NCBI RefSeq assembly: GCF_014645015.1
Contig: NZ_BMLC01000001.1
Span: 62,001-126,000, forward strand
Direction: 5' to 3'
DNA: 64,000 nt
DNA from: Salinibacterium xinjiangense
GTDB lineage: Bacteria > Actinomycetota > Actinomycetes > Actinomycetales > Microbacteriaceae
Shown here: positions 16,118-24,800 of the stretch, one piece after another
Numbering within the stretch: position 1 is the stretch's first letter
Layout of the letters: every line of letters begins with the position of its first letter
The notes under the pieces: model-generated
The model's database searches: none
What the model was told of the DNA's origin: nothing
The model's input: only the letters and a program-made list of their open reading frames with translations
Made by a program: the position numbers and the translations under genes

Positions 16118-17842
16118 GTGACTTTTACCGCGCCCATTCAAACGCCCGGCCTCGCCCTCGACCCCCAGTGGTACCGCCGCGCGGTGTTCTACGAGGTGAT
16201 GGTCAGGTCGTTTTACGACAGCAACGGCGACGGTTCCGGCGACATCGCTGGCCTCATCTCCAAGCTGGATTACCTCCAATGGCTGGGGGTCGATGCACTA
16301 TGGATCCCGCCGTTCTTCAACTCTCCCCTGCGCGATGGCGGTTACGACGTCTCTGACTTCACCACCGTGCTGCCGGAATTCGGCACCCTCGACGAATTCA
16401 AGGAACTCGTCACCAAGGCGCATGAGCGCAACATGCGTGTCGTCATCGACTATCCGCTCAACCACACCTCTGACGCACACGACTGGTTCCAGCAGTCCAG
16501 GGAAGACCCCGAAGGCCCGTACGGCGATTACTACGTCTGGAGCGACACCGACGAGAAGTACCCAAACATCCGCATCATCTTCGTCGACACCGAGGATTCG
16601 AACTGGACGTTCGATCCCGTGCGTCGCCAGTTCTTCTTCCACAGGTTCTTCTCGCACCAGCCTGACCTGAACTTCGAGAACCCGGCCGTACGCCTGGCTG
16701 TGCTCGACACGATCAGGCACTGGATGGATCTCGGGGTCGACGGCGTGCGCCTCGACGCGATCCCGTACCTCTTCGAATCCGAGGAGGGAAATGGAGAGGG
16801 CGAGCCCAGGACGCACGAGTTCCTCAAAGAGATCCGCGCGATGGTCGACCGCGAATACCCGGGTCGCGTCCTGATCGCTGAGGCGAACCAGTGGCCCCAG
16901 GAGGTCGTCGCGTTCTTCGGCACCGAGGAGGAGCCAGAATGCCACATGGCTTTCGACTTCCCCGTCATGCCGCGCATCTTCTATTCGCTGCGTTCGCAGA
17001 ATGCCGGCGAACTTGTGCGCGTGCTCGCCGAGACGACCGATATGCCTGCAGGTGCGGCGTGGGGTGTGTTCCTCAGAAACCACGATGAGCTCACTCTCGA
17101 AATGGTCAGCGAGGAATACCGCCAGGCGATGTATGGCTGGTACGCCTACGATCCGCGGATGCGATCGAACGTGGGAATCCGCCGCAGGCTCGCACCACTG
17201 CTCGACAACTCCCGCGCCGAGCTCGAGCTTGCGCATGCCCTCCTGTTCTCGCTACAGGGAAGCCCGTTTCTTTTCTACGGTGACGAGATCGGCATGGGTG
17301 ACAACATCTGGCTACCGGACCGGGACTCGTCGAGGACACCGATGCAGTGGACCCCCGACCGCAACGCGGGATTCTCGCACGCGGATCCCGGAAAACTCTT
17401 CCTGCCCGTCGTGCAGTCGCTGGTCTACAACTACAACCTCGTCAACGTTGAGTCACAGCTGGCCCAGTCGCGCTCCCTCCTGCACTGGGTGCGCAACGTC
17501 ATCCACGTGCGCAAGGCCCACCCGACCTTCGGGCTGGGCTCACTGCGGGTACTGAAGACCAATCACGAGTCCGTGCTCGCGTTCGTGCGGGAGTACGAAG
17601 GCGCCGGAACGCAGTTCGGCGACTCCCCCGAGTCGATCCTGTGTGTGTTCAGCTTCGCCCACAATCCCGTGTCCGTGACGATCGAGGTCGACGGTTACTC
17701 GGGCGCGACATCCTTCGACCTCTTCGGTGGGGGCGAATTCCCGTCGGTGAATGACGACGGCACCCTCACCCTCACCCTCGGCACGCAGAGCTTCTACTGG
17801 CTGCACCTTGGTGACGCGCACTTCGCGGGCGGACGGGTCTGA
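16118..17842 (+). CDS. treS: Trehalose synthase (maltose alpha-D-glucosyltransferase), GH13
   Basis: Glycoside hydrolase family 13 enzyme of 574 residues that interconverts maltose and trehalose in the cytoplasm. The (beta/alpha)8 signatures are VIDYPLNHTSD, GVDGVRLDA (nucleophile Asp near 212), LIAEANQW (acid/base Glu near 256) and FLRNHDELTLE. The stretch GIRRRLAPLL followed by GDEIGMGDNIWLPDRD and RTPMQWTPDRNAGFS is diagnostic of TreS rather than alpha-amylase or oligo-1,6-glucosidase. The GTG start is set by the hexamer six bases upstream. No maltokinase gene or domain is attached, although TreS often acts with one. In actinobacteria TreS can feed the GlgE alpha-glucan pathway, and GlgA/GlgC-type genes lie 3 kb downstream. 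Confidence 0.93.
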   Translation: MTFTAPIQTPGLALDPQWYRRAVFYEVMVRSFYDSNGDGSGDIAGLISKLDYLQWLGVDALWIPPFFNSPLRDGGYDVSDFTTVLPEFGTLDEFKELVTKAHERNMRVVIDYPLNHTSDAHDWFQQSREDPEGPYGDYYVWSDTDEKYPNIRIIFVDTEDSNWTFDPVRRQFFFHRFFSHQPDLNFENPAVRLAVLDTIRHWMDLGVDGVRLDAIPYLFESEEGNGEGEPRTHEFLKEIRAMVDREYPGRVLIAEANQWPQEVVAFFGTEEEPECHMAFDFPVMPRIFYSLRSQNAGELVRVLAETTDMPAGAAWGVFLRNHDELTLEMVSEEYRQAMYGWYAYDPRMRSNVGIRRRLAPLLDNSRAELELAHALLFSLQGSPFLFYGDEIGMGDNIWLPDRDSSRTPMQWTPDRNAGFSHADPGKLFLPVVQSLVYNYNLVNVESQLAQSRSLLHWVRNVIHVRKAHPTFGLGSLRVLKTNHESVLAFVREYEGAGTQFGDSPESILCVFSFAHNPVSVTIEVDGYSGATSFDLFGGGEFPSVNDDGTLTLTLGTQSFYWLHLGDAHFAGGRV

Positions 17843-17900
17843 GCGCAGAACCGATCCGGGGTGAGCAGCGAGCCTGCGCGCCACCGTCGCCTGCCAGCCA

Positions 17901-17906
17901 TAGCCT
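17901..17906 (+). promoter_or_regulatory. -10 hexamer TAGCCT, leaderless spacing
   Basis: TAGCCT-N6-ATG precedes the exonuclease-Nudix gene. The six spacer bases GAAGAT would leave no room for a ribosome binding site. Confidence 0.55.
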
Positions 17907-17912
17907 GAAGAT

Positions 17913-19490
17913 ATGAACAATTGGGGCCAGCTCGGCGTCTTCGATCTTGAAACCACCGGGGTCGACGTCGACACCGCGCGAATCGTGTCAGCCTGTGTAG
18001 CAATCCTCAACCCGGATGGCTCGGTCGCGGCTCGCTGGGACTGGCTGGCCGACCCCGGAATCGAGATTCCCGCCGGGGCCTCAGCCGTGCACGGCATCAC
18101 CACGGAACGCGCCCAGGCAATGGGGCGCGATGCAAAGGGGGTGATCGGCGAAATCGCCCAGAGCCTGAAAGTGCTGTTCGCGCTCGGTGTCCCGCTCGTG
18201 GTGTACAACGCACCGTACGACCTGACCCTCCTCGACCGGGAGTGCCGCAGGTACGGCATCGACCCATTGACGACAGCGGCACCGGTCATCGATCCGCTCG
18301 TGCTCGACAAGGTGGTCGATAAATACCGCAAGGGCAAGCGCACGCTCGAGGTGACGGCAGCCCTCTACGGGGTGGAACTGGATGACGCCCACGATGCCGG
18401 AGCCGACGCCATCGCCGCAGGCCGGGTAGCGCTGGCCCTCGGGGCTGCGTATCCACAGCAGCTGGATGTGCCGCTGGCAGACCTGCACCAGGGCCAGATC
18501 GCCTGGTACGCCGAGCAGGCCGCCAGCTTCGCCGACTACATTCGTCGTGTCAAAGGTGACCAGGATTTCGTGGCAGACACCGAATGGCCGATTCGGGCGG
18601 CTGATCATCCCACGAGTATTCTGGATACCCAGCCGATACCCGCTCCGTCGCCACGACCCAGCTATCGCGTGCCACACCTCGACTTCGACACCGGTGTTCT
18701 TGTCTTCGATCGTCCGGCGCTCGAGGCGCCTCCCGTGCGAGCCACCGAGAGCGTCTCCGAAATCGAAGAAGTGACGTTCGATGATCTCGATCCGACAGCC
18801 ACCGAATCGACCGGCGAGCCTGCCTATGAGCCACTGGTGCTTGTCGAACCCCTGCCCGGGGAGTCCGCTGAGTTCGACGACGCCGAAGCGCTCCAGGACT
18901 ATTCGGAGGCCGCGGCCCAGCCAGAACTGTTGTGGAGGGATCTCGACCTCGATACGACCGAGCAGGATCCGGCTCCCGTCGAGCTGACCATCGAAGCCGA
19001 GCCTGAAGCGGCAAAACCAGCCCCCGCCGCTGACATCATCGCAGGCGACGGTCCTTCCGTCGAGCGGCCGACCCTCCGACCGACCGTCCTGCGGGTCGCC
19101 GCGGCGATCATCACGGATGCTGATGGGCGCACCTTACTGGTGCGCAAGCGTGGCAGTTCCACATTCATGCAGGCTGGCGGCAAGATCGAACGCGGAGAGA
19201 GTGCCGTCGATGCACTGTCGCGCGAGCTGCTCGAAGAGGTCGGGCTCGAACTCGACCTCGGCGCTACCGAGTACCTCGGCAGCTTCAGGGCGGACGCTGC
19301 GAATGAGCCCGATACGGTCATCCGAGCCGAAGTGTTTGCATTGACGACCACCGCAGACCTGGTCGCGTCAGACGAGATCGAAGAACTGCTGTGGATCGAT
19401 ACCGACGAGCCGGTCGGGGTGCAGCTCGCGCCGCTGACCCGCGACACGATCCTGCCGCTCTGGGTCACTCGTCGCGCATCCGGGGTCTAG
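17913..19490 (+). CDS. DnaQ-type 3'-5' exonuclease fused to a Nudix hydrolase
   Basis: One uninterrupted frame of 525 residues with two enzyme domains. Residues 1-215 are a DEDDh exonuclease: VFDLETTG (9-16), AVHGITTE (58-65), YNAPYDLTLL (near 98) and HDAGADA (about 159-165, catalytic His and Asp), ending in the family-typical QIAWYAEQAASFADYIRR. Residues 225-385 form a low-complexity, acidic, proline-rich linker. Residues 390-520 are a Nudix domain with the complete box GX5EX7REUXEEXGU (GGKIERGESAVDALSRELLE, then EVGLE). The exonuclease should degrade DNA or RNA 3' ends; the Nudix domain should hydrolyse a nucleoside diphosphate derivative, possibly an oxidised nucleotide. Repair or pool cleansing is inferred from the pairing. 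A terminator follows. Confidence 0.9.
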   Translation: MNNWGQLGVFDLETTGVDVDTARIVSACVAILNPDGSVAARWDWLADPGIEIPAGASAVHGITTERAQAMGRDAKGVIGEIAQSLKVLFALGVPLVVYNAPYDLTLLDRECRRYGIDPLTTAAPVIDPLVLDKVVDKYRKGKRTLEVTAALYGVELDDAHDAGADAIAAGRVALALGAAYPQQLDVPLADLHQGQIAWYAEQAASFADYIRRVKGDQDFVADTEWPIRAADHPTSILDTQPIPAPSPRPSYRVPHLDFDTGVLVFDRPALEAPPVRATESVSEIEEVTFDDLDPTATESTGEPAYEPLVLVEPLPGESAEFDDAEALQDYSEAAAQPELLWRDLDLDTTEQDPAPVELTIEAEPEAAKPAPAADIIAGDGPSVERPTLRPTVLRVAAAIITDADGRTLLVRKRGSSTFMQAGGKIERGESAVDALSRELLEEVGLELDLGATEYLGSFRADAANEPDTVIRAEVFALTTTADLVASDEIEELLWIDTDEPVGVQLAPLTRDTILPLWVTRRASGV

Positions 19491-19536
19491 GCTCACCCAG
19501 CTGGAATGGGCTGCCAGCACAGTTCACCGTTAACCA

Positions 19537-19564
19537 CGAAAGGCGGCCCGTGGGCCGCCTTTCG
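19537..19564. terminator. Bidirectional intrinsic terminator
   Basis: A perfect 13-bp inverted repeat, CGAAAGGCGGCCC/GGGCCGCCTTTCG, with a 2-base centre lies between two convergent genes, the exonuclease-Nudix gene and rpmE2. The AAA/TTT at the stem base serves both directions. Confidence 0.8.
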
Positions 19565-19579
19565 CTGAAACCTGAAGAA

Positions 19580-19837
19580 CTAGTCCTTCTTGGTACCGAA
19601 GCCCGCGTAGCGCGAGTTGAACTTTTCGACACGGCCCGCGGAGTCCATGATGCGCTGCTTACCCGTGTAGAACGGGTGCGACTCCGACGAGATCTCGACA
19701 TCGATCACGGGGTACGTGACGCCGTCGAGGTCGATCGTCTTGCTGCTGGTCGCGGTCGAACGCGTGAGGAACGTGGCGCCCGACGCGAGGTCGCGGAACA
19801 CGATCGCGTTGTACGTGGGGTGGATGTCGGTCTTCAT
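19580..19837 (-). CDS. rpmE2: Ribosomal protein L31 type B (zinc-independent)
   Basis: Large-subunit ribosomal protein of 85 residues, starting [20 protein letters not shown]. The sequence contains no cysteine, so it lacks the CxxC zinc site of type A L31 and belongs to the type B paralogue, longer by about 15 residues. In many bacteria type B replaces type A under zinc limitation and is repressed by Zur (family knowledge). The ATG at 19837 is chosen from homology; the frame is open 28 codons further upstream without similarity. Upstream lie a TAGTCT hexamer and a leader hairpin. No AT-rich Zur box is recognisable, so regulation is undecided. Confidence 0.95.
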   Translation of the reverse strand: MKTDIHPTYNAIVFRDLASGATFLTRSTATSSKTIDLDGVTYPVIDVEISSESHPFYTGKQRIMDSAGRVEKFNSRYAGFGTKKD

Positions 19838-19862
19838 GAACGTTCCTTCAGCTTGGTATCGT

Positions 19863-19881
19863 GCGCAAGAGGATCTTGCGC
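19863..19881 (-). promoter_or_regulatory. Leader hairpin upstream of rpmE2
   Basis: GCGCAAGA-GGA-TCTTGCGC is an 8-bp perfect inverted repeat 26 bases before the rpmE2 start, inside the leader expected from the TAGTCT hexamer at 19948-19953. It could be an autoregulatory stem-loop or an operator palindrome. Confidence 0.5.
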
Positions 19882-19947
19882 CGGAGGGTGCTTGACGATT
19901 GAGGGAGCGGCGGGCGCTCAAGCCTGCTCACATGGAGCCGACATACG

Positions 19948-19953
19948 AGACTA
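19948..19953 (-). promoter_or_regulatory. Candidate -10 (TAGTCT) of rpmE2
   Basis: Minus-strand TAGTCT lies between the ABC ATPase stop (19962) and the rpmE2 leader. It would give a leader of about 105 bases containing the hairpin. No clear -35 is visible. Confidence 0.35.
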
Positions 19954-19961
19954 CCAAAAAT

Positions 19962-20744
19962 TCAGGCAGCCCGCGCGGTGAATCGGCGGTTCTCGTTGGT
20001 GACAACCAGGGGCAGCCCGAACGCATCGCTGAGACTCTCGGAGGTGATGACCTCGTCGATTACTCCAGCGGCCGTGATCTCCCCATGGGCGAGCAGCATT
20101 GCGTGGCTGAATCCCGGAGGAATCTCTTCGACGTGGTGAGTCACCATGACGATCGCGGGAGAACTGTCGGCTGAGGCGAAGCCCCCCAGAAGCCCCACCA
20201 GCTCTTCGCGTGCACCGAGGTCCAGGCTCGCGGCAGGCTCGTCAAGCAGCAGCAGTTCGGGGTCGGTCATCACTGATCGCGCGATCTGCACCCGCTTCTG
20301 CTCGCCGTCGCTGAGATCGCCGAATCGGCGATCTTCGAGGTGAGTGAGCTTCCATTCCCCAAGCACGCGCTGGGCGCGCTTGACATCCACCTCTTCATAC
20401 GACTCGTTCCAACGGCCCGTCACCGAGTACGCCGCCGTGAGCACGACGTCGATGACGCGCTCGTCACGGGGAACCTTGCGGGCCAGCGCGCTCGAGGCAA
20501 ATCCGATTCGTGGCCGAAGGTCGAACACGTCGGCCCTGCCCAGCCTGTCATCGAGGATCTGAACCCGACCTGAACTCGGGTGCATCTGCGCTGCGGCCAG
20601 CTGGAGGAGCGTGGTCTTCCCGGCACCGTTCGGGCCGAGAATCACCCAGCGGTCAGCGGCATCCACCGTCCAGTTCGCGGATTTGAGGATCGGATTGCCG
20701 TCGCGGACGACGGTCACATCGGTAAACTGCAGCACACTTGCCAT
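19962..20744 (-). CDS. ABC-type ATP-binding protein
   Basis: Single ATPase domain of 260 residues: Walker A LGPNGAGKTTLLQL, signature LSDGEQKRVQIARS (D in place of the usual second G), Walker B LLLLDEPAASLD and switch histidine VMVTHHVEE. No membrane component is encoded next to it, so the partner and substrate cannot be named. The full length and absence of a second ATPase domain argue against the ABC-F group. The ATG has GAGGGATC upstream, and also a TAGGCT hexamer at 8-base spacing. It lies 32 bases after the glycogen synthase gene in the same direction and could be cotranscribed. Confidence 0.85.
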   Translation of the reverse strand: MASVLQFTDVTVVRDGNPILKSANWTVDAADRWVILGPNGAGKTTLLQLAAAQMHPSSGRVQILDDRLGRADVFDLRPRIGFASSALARKVPRDERVIDVVLTAAYSVTGRWNESYEEVDVKRAQRVLGEWKLTHLEDRRFGDLSDGEQKRVQIARSVMTDPELLLLDEPAASLDLGAREELVGLLGGFASADSSPAIVMVTHHVEEIPPGFSHAMLLAHGEITAAGVIDEVITSESLSDAFGLPLVVTNENRRFTARAA

Positions 20745-20776
20745 GATCCCTCAGCCTACGGTGTGAGGAGCGGGAC

Positions 20777-21958
20777 CTAGGTGAGACTCGCGTAGATCTC
20801 CCGCGTTCTGGCAGCGATGGTGACCCAGCTGAAGTCGGTCTCCGCACGAACGCGGCCTGCCGCACCCATCTTCCGCGCCTTCGCCGGATCGCTGACGACC
20901 TCGGTGAGCGCTGCCGCAAGATCGGCCACGAACTTCTCCGGGTCGGTCGGTGTTCCGGTCCCGTCATCGGCCTGGTCGATGGGGACGAGTCTCCCGGTGA
21001 GACCGTCGACGATGACCTCGGGAATTCCGCCCGTCGCCGTACCCACGACCGGCACACCGCACGCCATGGCCTCGAGGTTCACGATTCCGAGTGGCTCGTA
21101 CACTGAGGGGCAGACGAAGGTCGTGGCCTGGCTCAGCACCGCAGAAAGGTCGTGCTGGCTCAGGAGCCTGTCGATCCACACGACGCCCGAACGCTGTGCC
21201 TGCAGCGCCTTCACGCCGGCCGCGACCTCGGCGAGGATTTCCGGTGTATCCGGGGCACCGGCGCAGAGCACGAGCTGCACTTCCGGTGGCAGCAACGCGG
21301 CGGCGCGCAGCAGGTACGGGAGGCCTTTTTGGCGAGTGATCCTGCCCACGAACACCACCGACGGGCGGTCGGGATCGATTCCCAGTTCGCGCACCAGGTC
21401 CGGGTCATCCACAGGCTTCCAGTGGGCAAGGTCGATGCCGTTGTGCACGGTGATGACCTTCTGCTCGTCGAGCCAGGGGTAGGAGCGCAGGATGTCACGG
21501 CGCATGCCGTCACTGACCGCGATGATGGCCGCCGCCCCTGTGAATGCGGTGCTCTCGATCCAACTCGACACCCGGTATCCACCACCGAGTTGCTCGGCCT
21601 TCCAGGGTCGGAGCGGCTCGAGACTGTGCGCGGTCACGACATGTGGAATGCCGTGAAGCATCGAGGCGAGGTGACCGGCTGCGTTGGCGTACCAGGTGTG
21701 GGAGTGCACAAGGTCGGCGCCAGCCACATCCTGTGCGATCTGCAGGTCTACTCCGAGGGTCGCCAGTGCCGGGTTGGCCGACGCCAGTCCTGACGGAACC
21801 GGGTACGAGTACACGCCGCTCTCGTCCCGAGGGGCACCGAAACATCGCACGACGATATCGAGGTCGCCGCGAAGCGCCCTGACAAGTTCGGCGACGTGTA
21901 CGCCGGCTCCGCCGTACACCTCCGGCGGGTATTCACGGCTGATCAGGTCTACGCGCAT
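20777..21958 (-). CDS. glgA: GT4 glycogen synthase / maltose-1-phosphate synthase
   Basis: GT-B glycosyltransferase of 393 residues using ADP- or UDP-glucose. It starts MRVDLISREYPPEVYGGAGV with the donor-loop YGGAGVH and carries the EX7E motif in SVYEPLGIVNLEAMACGVPV. Family knowledge: the mycobacterial homologue Rv1212c (GlgM) makes alpha-maltose-1-phosphate from ADP-glucose and glucose-1-phosphate for the GlgE pathway, so the classical name GlgA may mislead; sequence alone does not decide. It is divergent from glgC, 77 bases apart, the standard actinobacterial arrangement in which GlgC supplies ADP-glucose. A TAGCGT hexamer six bases before ATG indicates a leaderless transcript. Confidence 0.9.
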   Translation of the reverse strand: MRVDLISREYPPEVYGGAGVHVAELVRALRGDLDIVVRCFGAPRDESGVYSYPVPSGLASANPALATLGVDLQIAQDVAGADLVHSHTWYANAAGHLASMLHGIPHVVTAHSLEPLRPWKAEQLGGGYRVSSWIESTAFTGAAAIIAVSDGMRRDILRSYPWLDEQKVITVHNGIDLAHWKPVDDPDLVRELGIDPDRPSVVFVGRITRQKGLPYLLRAAALLPPEVQLVLCAGAPDTPEILAEVAAGVKALQAQRSGVVWIDRLLSQHDLSAVLSQATTFVCPSVYEPLGIVNLEAMACGVPVVGTATGGIPEVIVDGLTGRLVPIDQADDGTGTPTDPEKFVADLAAALTEVVSDPAKARKMGAAGRVRAETDFSWVTIAARTREIYASLT

Positions 21959-21964
21959 ACCAAA

Positions 21965-21970
21965 ACGCTA
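21965..21970 (-). promoter_or_regulatory. -10 hexamer TAGCGT, leaderless spacing
   Basis: Minus-strand TAGCGT-N6-ATG precedes glgA. It sits 53 bases from the opposing glgC hexamer, so both divergent genes appear leaderless. Confidence 0.55.
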
Positions 21971-22023
21971 CTGCACCCGGCGGGTCGGCAAACAAGCGGT
22001 TACGCAACATCGCCGACCTCTAA

Positions 22024-22029
22024 TACTGT
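22024..22029 (+). promoter_or_regulatory. -10 hexamer TACTGT, leaderless spacing
   Basis: TACTGT-N6-ATG precedes glgC. The overlapping TAATAC (22021-22026) is closer to the TATAAT consensus and would put the start site about 3 bases further upstream. Confidence 0.5.
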
Positions 22030-22035
22030 TGCCCT

Positions 22036-23274
22036 ATGTCATCAAAGAAGATCTTCGGCATCGTCCTCGCCGGCGGTGAAGGCAAGCGGCTCATGCCCCT
22101 CACGGCTGACCGGGCTAAGCCCGCAGTTCCCTTCGCCGGGGGCTACCGATTGATTGACTTCGCCCTGAGTAATCTCATCAACTCGGGACTGCGCCAGATC
22201 GTGGTGCTTACGCAGTACAAATCGCACAGCCTCGACCGTCACGTCTCCCAGACGTGGCGACTGAGCGGATTGCTGAACGCGTACGTCGCCTCCGTGCCCG
22301 CCCAGCAGCGACTAGGCAAGCGCTGGTTCAGCGGTTCGGCCGATGCCATCCTGCAGAGCCTCAACCTGCTTCGCGATGAAAAGCCCGACATCGTCATCGT
22401 CGTCGGTGCTGACCACGTGTACCGCATGGATTTCAGCCAGATGGTCGAGGCCCACATCGCATCCGGATTCGGTGTCACGGTGGCGGCGATTCGCCAGCCC
22501 ATCTCCCTCGCCGACCAATTCGGCGTGATCGAAGTCGACGTCGACAACCCGTCGAAGATCGCGGCATTCCACGAGAAGCCGCAGAAGCCGATCGGGCTTG
22601 CCGACTCTCCCGATGAGGTGCTCGCCTCCATGGGAAACTACATCTTCAACGCCGACGTCCTGATGGATGCGGTGCAGCGCGATGGGGAACGTTCTGACTC
22701 CAATCACGACATGGGTGGCGACATCGTTCCGGATTTCGTGTCGCTCGGACTCGCGGGTGTCTACGACCTGAACCGCAATGTCGTCCCGGGTTCCACCGAG
22801 CGCGACCGCTTTTACTGGCGGGATGTCGGCACGATCGAGTCGTTCTTCGACGCTCATCAGGATCTGATTGCGGCGTTGCCCATCTTCAACCTGTACAACA
22901 CGGAATGGCCGATCTTCAGCCAGCAACTCAATTCTCCCCCGGCCAAATTCGTCAGGGATGCACTGGGCAACCAGGGAACGACAATCGATTCGATTGTTTC
23001 GCTCGGCTGCGTGATCTCTGGATCCCACATCGAACGGAGCATGATCGGCCCGTGGGTGGTTGTCGAATCCGGCGCCAGCGTCGTCGACTCCGTCATCTTC
23101 GAGAAGGTCAGGATCGCGCCGAACTCGACGATCCGACGCGCTATTCTCGACAAAGAGGTCGTCATCAGCGAGGGTGCCTCGGTCGGTGTCGACCACGACG
23201 CGGACCGTGCGCGCGGCTTCACGGTCACGGAGACGGGAATCACCGTCGTCGGCAAGGGCGTCATCGTCACCTGA
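22036..23274 (+). CDS. glgC: Glucose-1-phosphate adenylyltransferase
   Basis: ADP-glucose pyrophosphorylase of 412 residues: glucose-1-phosphate + ATP gives ADP-glucose + PPi, the committed step of bacterial glycogen synthesis. The nucleotidyltransferase signature is [20 protein letters not shown], followed by [28 protein letters not shown] and a left-handed beta-helix C terminus with hexapeptide-like repeats ([18 protein letters not shown]). The length fits the family, and the enzyme is probably allosteric and tetrameric. serB follows 29 bases downstream in the same direction. Confidence 0.95.
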   Translation: MSSKKIFGIVLAGGEGKRLMPLTADRAKPAVPFAGGYRLIDFALSNLINSGLRQIVVLTQYKSHSLDRHVSQTWRLSGLLNAYVASVPAQQRLGKRWFSGSADAILQSLNLLRDEKPDIVIVVGADHVYRMDFSQMVEAHIASGFGVTVAAIRQPISLADQFGVIEVDVDNPSKIAAFHEKPQKPIGLADSPDEVLASMGNYIFNADVLMDAVQRDGERSDSNHDMGGDIVPDFVSLGLAGVYDLNRNVVPGSTERDRFYWRDVGTIESFFDAHQDLIAALPIFNLYNTEWPIFSQQLNSPPAKFVRDALGNQGTTIDSIVSLGCVISGSHIERSMIGPWVVVESGASVVDSVIFEKVRIAPNSTIRRAILDKEVVISEGASVGVDHDADRARGFTVTETGITVVGKGVIVT

Positions 23275-23303
23275 TCGCGCATCTCTAGGAAGGCCCCACC
23301 CCC

Positions 23304-23942
23304 ATGCCCCGCTTCCTCGTCGTGCTCGATGTCGACTCCACCCTCATCGAAAACGAGGTGATCGAACTTCTCGCGGGCCATGCCGGCTCCCTCTCCGAGG
23401 TCGAGTCGATCACCCACCAGGCCATGAACGGTGAGCTCGACTTCGAAGAGAGTCTTCGGGCACGTGTGGCCACCCTGAGGGGGCTTCCAGAATCGGTTTT
23501 CGAGACAGTCGCCGCTCAGGTCACGGTGACGAGGGGCGTGCCCGAGATGATTGCTGGCATCCACGCGGCCTCCGGTCGGGTCGGTGTGGTGTCTGGCGGA
23601 TTCCACGAGATCGTCGATCCCATAGCCAGCGAACTCGGGCTCGACTACTGCCGGGCGAACCGCCTGGAGGTCTCCGACGGCATCCTCACCGGAGGCCTGA
23701 CCGGAAGAATCGTGGATGCCGCGGCGAAAGCTGCAACATTGCGAGAGTGGGCAGTCGACTGCGGTGTGCCGCTGTCCCGCACTGTCGCTGTCGGAGACGG
23801 CGCCAACGATCTCGAGATGATGGCTATCGCGGGCCTCGCGGTGGGCTTCGACGCCAAAGCCCCGGTGCGAGACCTGGCCAGCGTACTGCTCGACATCAGG
23901 GACCTGTCACAGGTGCTGCCGCTTCTCGGGCTTCGCGGCTGA
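23304..23942 (+). CDS. serB: Phosphoserine phosphatase
   Basis: HAD-superfamily phosphatase of 212 residues catalysing the last step of serine synthesis. Motif I is LDVDSTLIENEV (nucleophile first Asp), motif II VVSGGFHEIV, and motif IV VGDGANDLEMMAIAGLAVGF. FHEIVDPIASELGLDY and ANRLEVSDGILTGGLTG are SerB-specific. There is no N-terminal ACT domain, so this is the short form. ATG is preceded by GGAAGG. It follows glgC closely, although the two pathways are unrelated. It ends 11 bases before the convergent fabG stop. Confidence 0.93.
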   Translation: MPRFLVVLDVDSTLIENEVIELLAGHAGSLSEVESITHQAMNGELDFEESLRARVATLRGLPESVFETVAAQVTVTRGVPEMIAGIHAASGRVGVVSGGFHEIVDPIASELGLDYCRANRLEVSDGILTGGLTGRIVDAAAKAATLREWAVDCGVPLSRTVAVGDGANDLEMMAIAGLAVGFDAKAPVRDLASVLLDIRDLSQVLPLLGLRG

Positions 23943-23952
23943 TTCCACCGGG

Positions 23953-24687
23953 TCAGTGACCCATCCCGAGACCGCCATCCACTGGGATGACCGCTCCTGA
24001 GATATATCCGGCACTGTCGCCAGCAAGCCAGGTGATGACCCGAGCGACCTCGAGCGGGCTGGCGAACCGGTTCGCGGGAATCTGCTTGAGGTATGCCTTC
24101 TGCTGCTCGTCGGGGAGAGCGGCGGTCATGTCCGTTTCGACGAAACCGGGAGCGACGACGTTCGCAGTGATGCCACGACTGCCCAATTCACGCGTCACTG
24201 ATCTTGCCAGGCCCACGAGCCCGCTCTTCGAGGCGGCGTAATTCACCTGCCCGGCGGATCCGAGGAGGCCCACGACACTGGACACGAGGATGATCCGCCC
24301 GAACCGCGCCTTCATCATCGACTTCGACGCGCGCTTGACCACCCGGAACGCTCCGCTGAGGTTGGTGTCGATCACTTCGGTGAAATCGTCGTCGGACATG
24401 CGCATCAGCAGGGTGTCCCTCGTCACGCCCGCGTTAGCCACGAGAATCTCGACAGCACCGAGCTGTGCCTCGATCACCGCGAACGCGGCGTCGAGACTGA
24501 CCCCGTCCGTGACATCGGCGATGACGGTGAGCGACCCTTCCGGCCCACGTCCCGAGCGCGCTGTCACGGCGACCCGATGACCCTCGGCGATGAATTCCTG
24601 GGCTATGGCCCACCCGATTCCCCGGTTTCCTCCCGTCACGAGCACGGTCCTAGGTGTGAAATCTGCTGTGAGTATTGCGGTGGTCAT
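23953..24687 (-). CDS. fabG: 3-oxoacyl-[acyl-carrier-protein] reductase (SDR)
   Basis: Short-chain dehydrogenase of 244 residues that reduces 3-ketoacyl-ACP with NADPH in fatty acid elongation. The cofactor loop is VTGGNRGIGWAIAQ; catalytic residues are Ser in ILVSSVVGLLGSAGQ and Tyr/Lys in NYAASKSG. NAGVTRDTLLMRM and the C-terminal IPVDGGLGMGH are FabG-like. The ATG at 24687 has TATGCT seven bases upstream; an ATG four codons earlier (24699) is possible but overlaps that hexamer. It could be another SDR, but the motif set favours FabG. It is convergent with serB and divergent from the DUF3099 gene. Confidence 0.88.
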   Translation of the reverse strand: MTTAILTADFTPRTVLVTGGNRGIGWAIAQEFIAEGHRVAVTARSGRGPEGSLTVIADVTDGVSLDAAFAVIEAQLGAVEILVANAGVTRDTLLMRMSDDDFTEVIDTNLSGAFRVVKRASKSMMKARFGRIILVSSVVGLLGSAGQVNYAASKSGLVGLARSVTRELGSRGITANVVAPGFVETDMTAALPDEQQKAYLKQIPANRFASPLEVARVITWLAGDSAGYISGAVIPVDGGLGMGH

Positions 24688-24694
24688 GCGCTCC

Positions 24695-24700
24695 AGCATA
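24695..24700 (-). promoter_or_regulatory. -10 hexamer TATGCT, leaderless spacing
   Basis: Minus-strand TATGCT-N7-ATG precedes fabG. A GGAG also lies only three bases before the ATG, too close for normal Shine-Dalgarno spacing. Confidence 0.4.
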
Positions 24701-24800
24701 TAGTCGCGCGATTGCGTCGTAGGCTTGGTATCTGGCGCCATCCGGGCGCTCAGGTGTCCGCGTCTGGGTCTTCGCGGCAGAGCACAGCAGAGCGGGCAAT

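Noticed and set aside
19962-20744. ABC ATPase as part of a glycogen or sugar transporter
   Set aside because: There is no permease or binding protein gene nearby. Proximity to glgA alone does not support a transport role, so it is left without a substrate.
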